A DNA stretch of 64,000 nt from Vibrio echinoideorum (lineage in GTDB: Bacteria > Pseudomonadota > Gammaproteobacteria > Enterobacterales > Vibrionaceae). Both the position numbers and the translations under genes were made by a program. Positions 63,129-64,000 of the stretch are shown here, piece after piece. The DNA lies in contig NZ_AP025484.1 in NCBI RefSeq assembly GCF_024347455.1, positions 806,001-870,000 of the forward strand. The letters are read 5' to 3'. The notes under the pieces are model-generated. The model did no database searches, was not told the origin of the DNA, and worked only from the letters and a program-made list of their open reading frames with translations. Each line of letters begins with the position of its first letter. The stretch's first letter is position 1.

Positions 63129-63385
63129 GACGGTTTCCACGCTGAGTGGCCTCAAACCTTCGAGGCTCAAACAGTCGATGTAAAACTGAACTTCGTGTTC
63201 AGTTGTTATGTATCTATCCATTAGGATTGCTAGTGTGAATGTCGCGACTAAAAATGCATTGCGTCAATCAATGAGAGGATTTTAAGAGCAGGTGGTAAAT
63301 CGCGTTAATCGCGTTTGATGGATGCTATCCTACTTAAATAAATAACCATTATAAAATATTGATTTTTATAGTTTTTATCGGATAT

Positions 63386-63422
63386 AAAAACGGCTTGCTA
63401 AGTAAAATACTTGGCAGACCGT
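63386..63422 (-). terminator. Terminator of FUSC-like gene
   Basis: On the minus strand an imperfect stem ACGGTCTGCCAAGTA / TACTTAGCAAGCCGT (3-base loop, mispairs at two places) runs into T5, 29 bases beyond the stop codon. The rest of the 63129-63450 gap is AT-rich and otherwise empty to my eye. Confidence 0.7.
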
Positions 63423-63450
63423 ATTGTTATCGTGGTTTATGTATTGAGCT

Positions 63451-64000
63451 TTAAGCGGTGACCTTCACTCTAAATAGATCAGTAAACAGCTTGGCTATCA
63501 TTAAAATGATTAAAATATTAACCAACATTAATAGCGGCGTTTCAATTTGGTAAACGGGCGTAAGGTTGAGAGCTCCAGATGTCAGTACAACTAACAAATT
63601 AACACCTAGTATCCGATGCACCATGAGTTTAGGCGTGGCGAACACTTTCCATATCACCATAATGTTAAGGAAGTAGAATAGACCGAGCTCCCATAACTCT
63701 GTCATTAATGGCATCACAAAGATGTATTGCAACAGAATCACCGATCCTGTGCCCAAAACACCATAGAAGGCATCCTTAATAACGCTTGGTGGCATGGTCG
63801 GCACCATAGAAGAGAATACACTGGCTAACATAGGAAATATAAACCCGCCCGGCACTGGGAGATAAATCCAAATCAATAGTGATGTGATAAACATCGACAC
63901 GCCTTGCAGCACTTTGCGCCCATCTTCATTCAAATGTTCAACAAACGTACGATGAGCATGATGCCAAGACACTTCTTTATGATCGCCCATTACATTGAGT
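63451..64000 (-). CDS. FUSC-like membrane protein, 5' end outside window
   Basis: At least 183 residues of an inner-membrane protein whose frame stays open to the right edge of the window. An ATG at 63990 is in frame but has no ribosome-binding site within the ten bases visible, so the gene may start further on. The part seen has a soluble segment (EVSWHHAHRTFVEHLNEDGR) followed by about five hydrophobic segments, including VSMFITSLLIWIYLPVPGG. This is the arrangement of the C-terminal half of FUSC/AaeB-type aromatic-acid exporters (cytoplasmic linker, then second helix bundle). Assignment is by pattern only; the first half is needed to confirm it. Confidence 0.6.
   Translation of the reverse strand, partial: LNVMGDHKEVSWHHAHRTFVEHLNEDGRKVLQGVSMFITSLLIWIYLPVPGGFIFPMLASVFSSMVPTMPPSVIKDAFYGVLGTGSVILLQYIFVMPLMTELWELGLFYFLNIMVIWKVFATPKLMVHRILGVNLLVVLTSGALNLTPVYQIETPLLMLVNILIILMIAKLFTDLFRVKVTA

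Overview
The window reads as chromosomal DNA of a marine gammaproteobacterium of the genus Vibrio, most likely the secondary chromosome of a Splendidus-clade relative. This is an inference from protein resemblance, moderate GC, the glyA-gcvHP / XRE-cupin / gcvT arrangement as I remember it from Vibrio chromosome II, a GlyGly-CTERM protease and many signalling proteins. No rRNA, tRNA, CRISPR array, prophage, integron or intact insertion sequence was recognised. Gene order looks like ordinary core and shell chromosome, with small pockets of lineage-specific genes.

Layout. 0.4-4.9 kb: a lone MshA-like prepilin, a MATE exporter, two unrecognised genes (membrane, Cys-rich) separated by a hairpin-dense non-coding stretch, and a 35-residue peptide gene. 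4.9-12.2 kb: the glycine cleavage locus, with glyA-gcvH-gcvP on the minus strand diverging from an XRE-cupin regulator and gcvT on the plus strand. 12.5-17.7 kb: secreted trypsin-like protease, two small genes, ArfB ribosome rescue, a YqaB-like HAD phosphatase and a Cache-PAS-GGDEF cyclase. 17.9-21.9 kb: fhs (with a PurR-like box), gsk and creA. 22.0-31.9 kb: small lipoprotein, HD-GYP phosphodiesterase, YieH-like HAD, zinc-ribbon protein, chemoreceptor, tyrP with tandem TyrR-like boxes, acpH and a DEAD-box helicase.

32.1-38.2 kb: a TetR regulator diverges from a three-gene RND efflux operon with two adaptors and one pump; its promoter lies between the arms of an inverted repeat. 38.3-46.0 kb: EAL phosphodiesterase, an unknown gene, a striking 39-codon tyrosine-rich ORF made of 21-bp repeats, DUF2164, cytochrome b561-yceI, a FocA-CBS fusion opposite a LysR regulator, and DUF1097. 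46.1-54.5 kb: YbjD-type OLD nuclease with a Gly/Asn insert, signal-less 5'-nucleotidase, a 31-residue membrane peptide, a TerC/Alx protein behind a yybP-ykoY (Mn2+) riboswitch, a 62-residue protein, six 18-bp repeats before a DUF1223 gene, and a second DEAD-box helicase. 54.7-64 kb: an orphan TamA-like protein, an Asp/Glu racemase, a phospholipase-D lipoprotein, a cholinesterase-like lipoprotein lacking the catalytic Ser and His next to an outer-membrane protein, and a FUSC-like membrane protein cut by the window edge.

Functional themes: serine/glycine/formate/folate one-carbon flux feeding purines (glyA, gcvTHP, fhs, gsk); c-di-GMP turnover (GGDEF, HD-GYP, EAL); and envelope biology (efflux, TamA, PLD, esterase-like lipoprotein, OMP). 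The observations I would follow first are the tyrosine-repeat micro-ORF, the triad-less esterase/OMP pair, the 18-bp, 20-bp and 7-bp tandem repeats, and the hairpin-rich gap at 3.5-3.9 kb.
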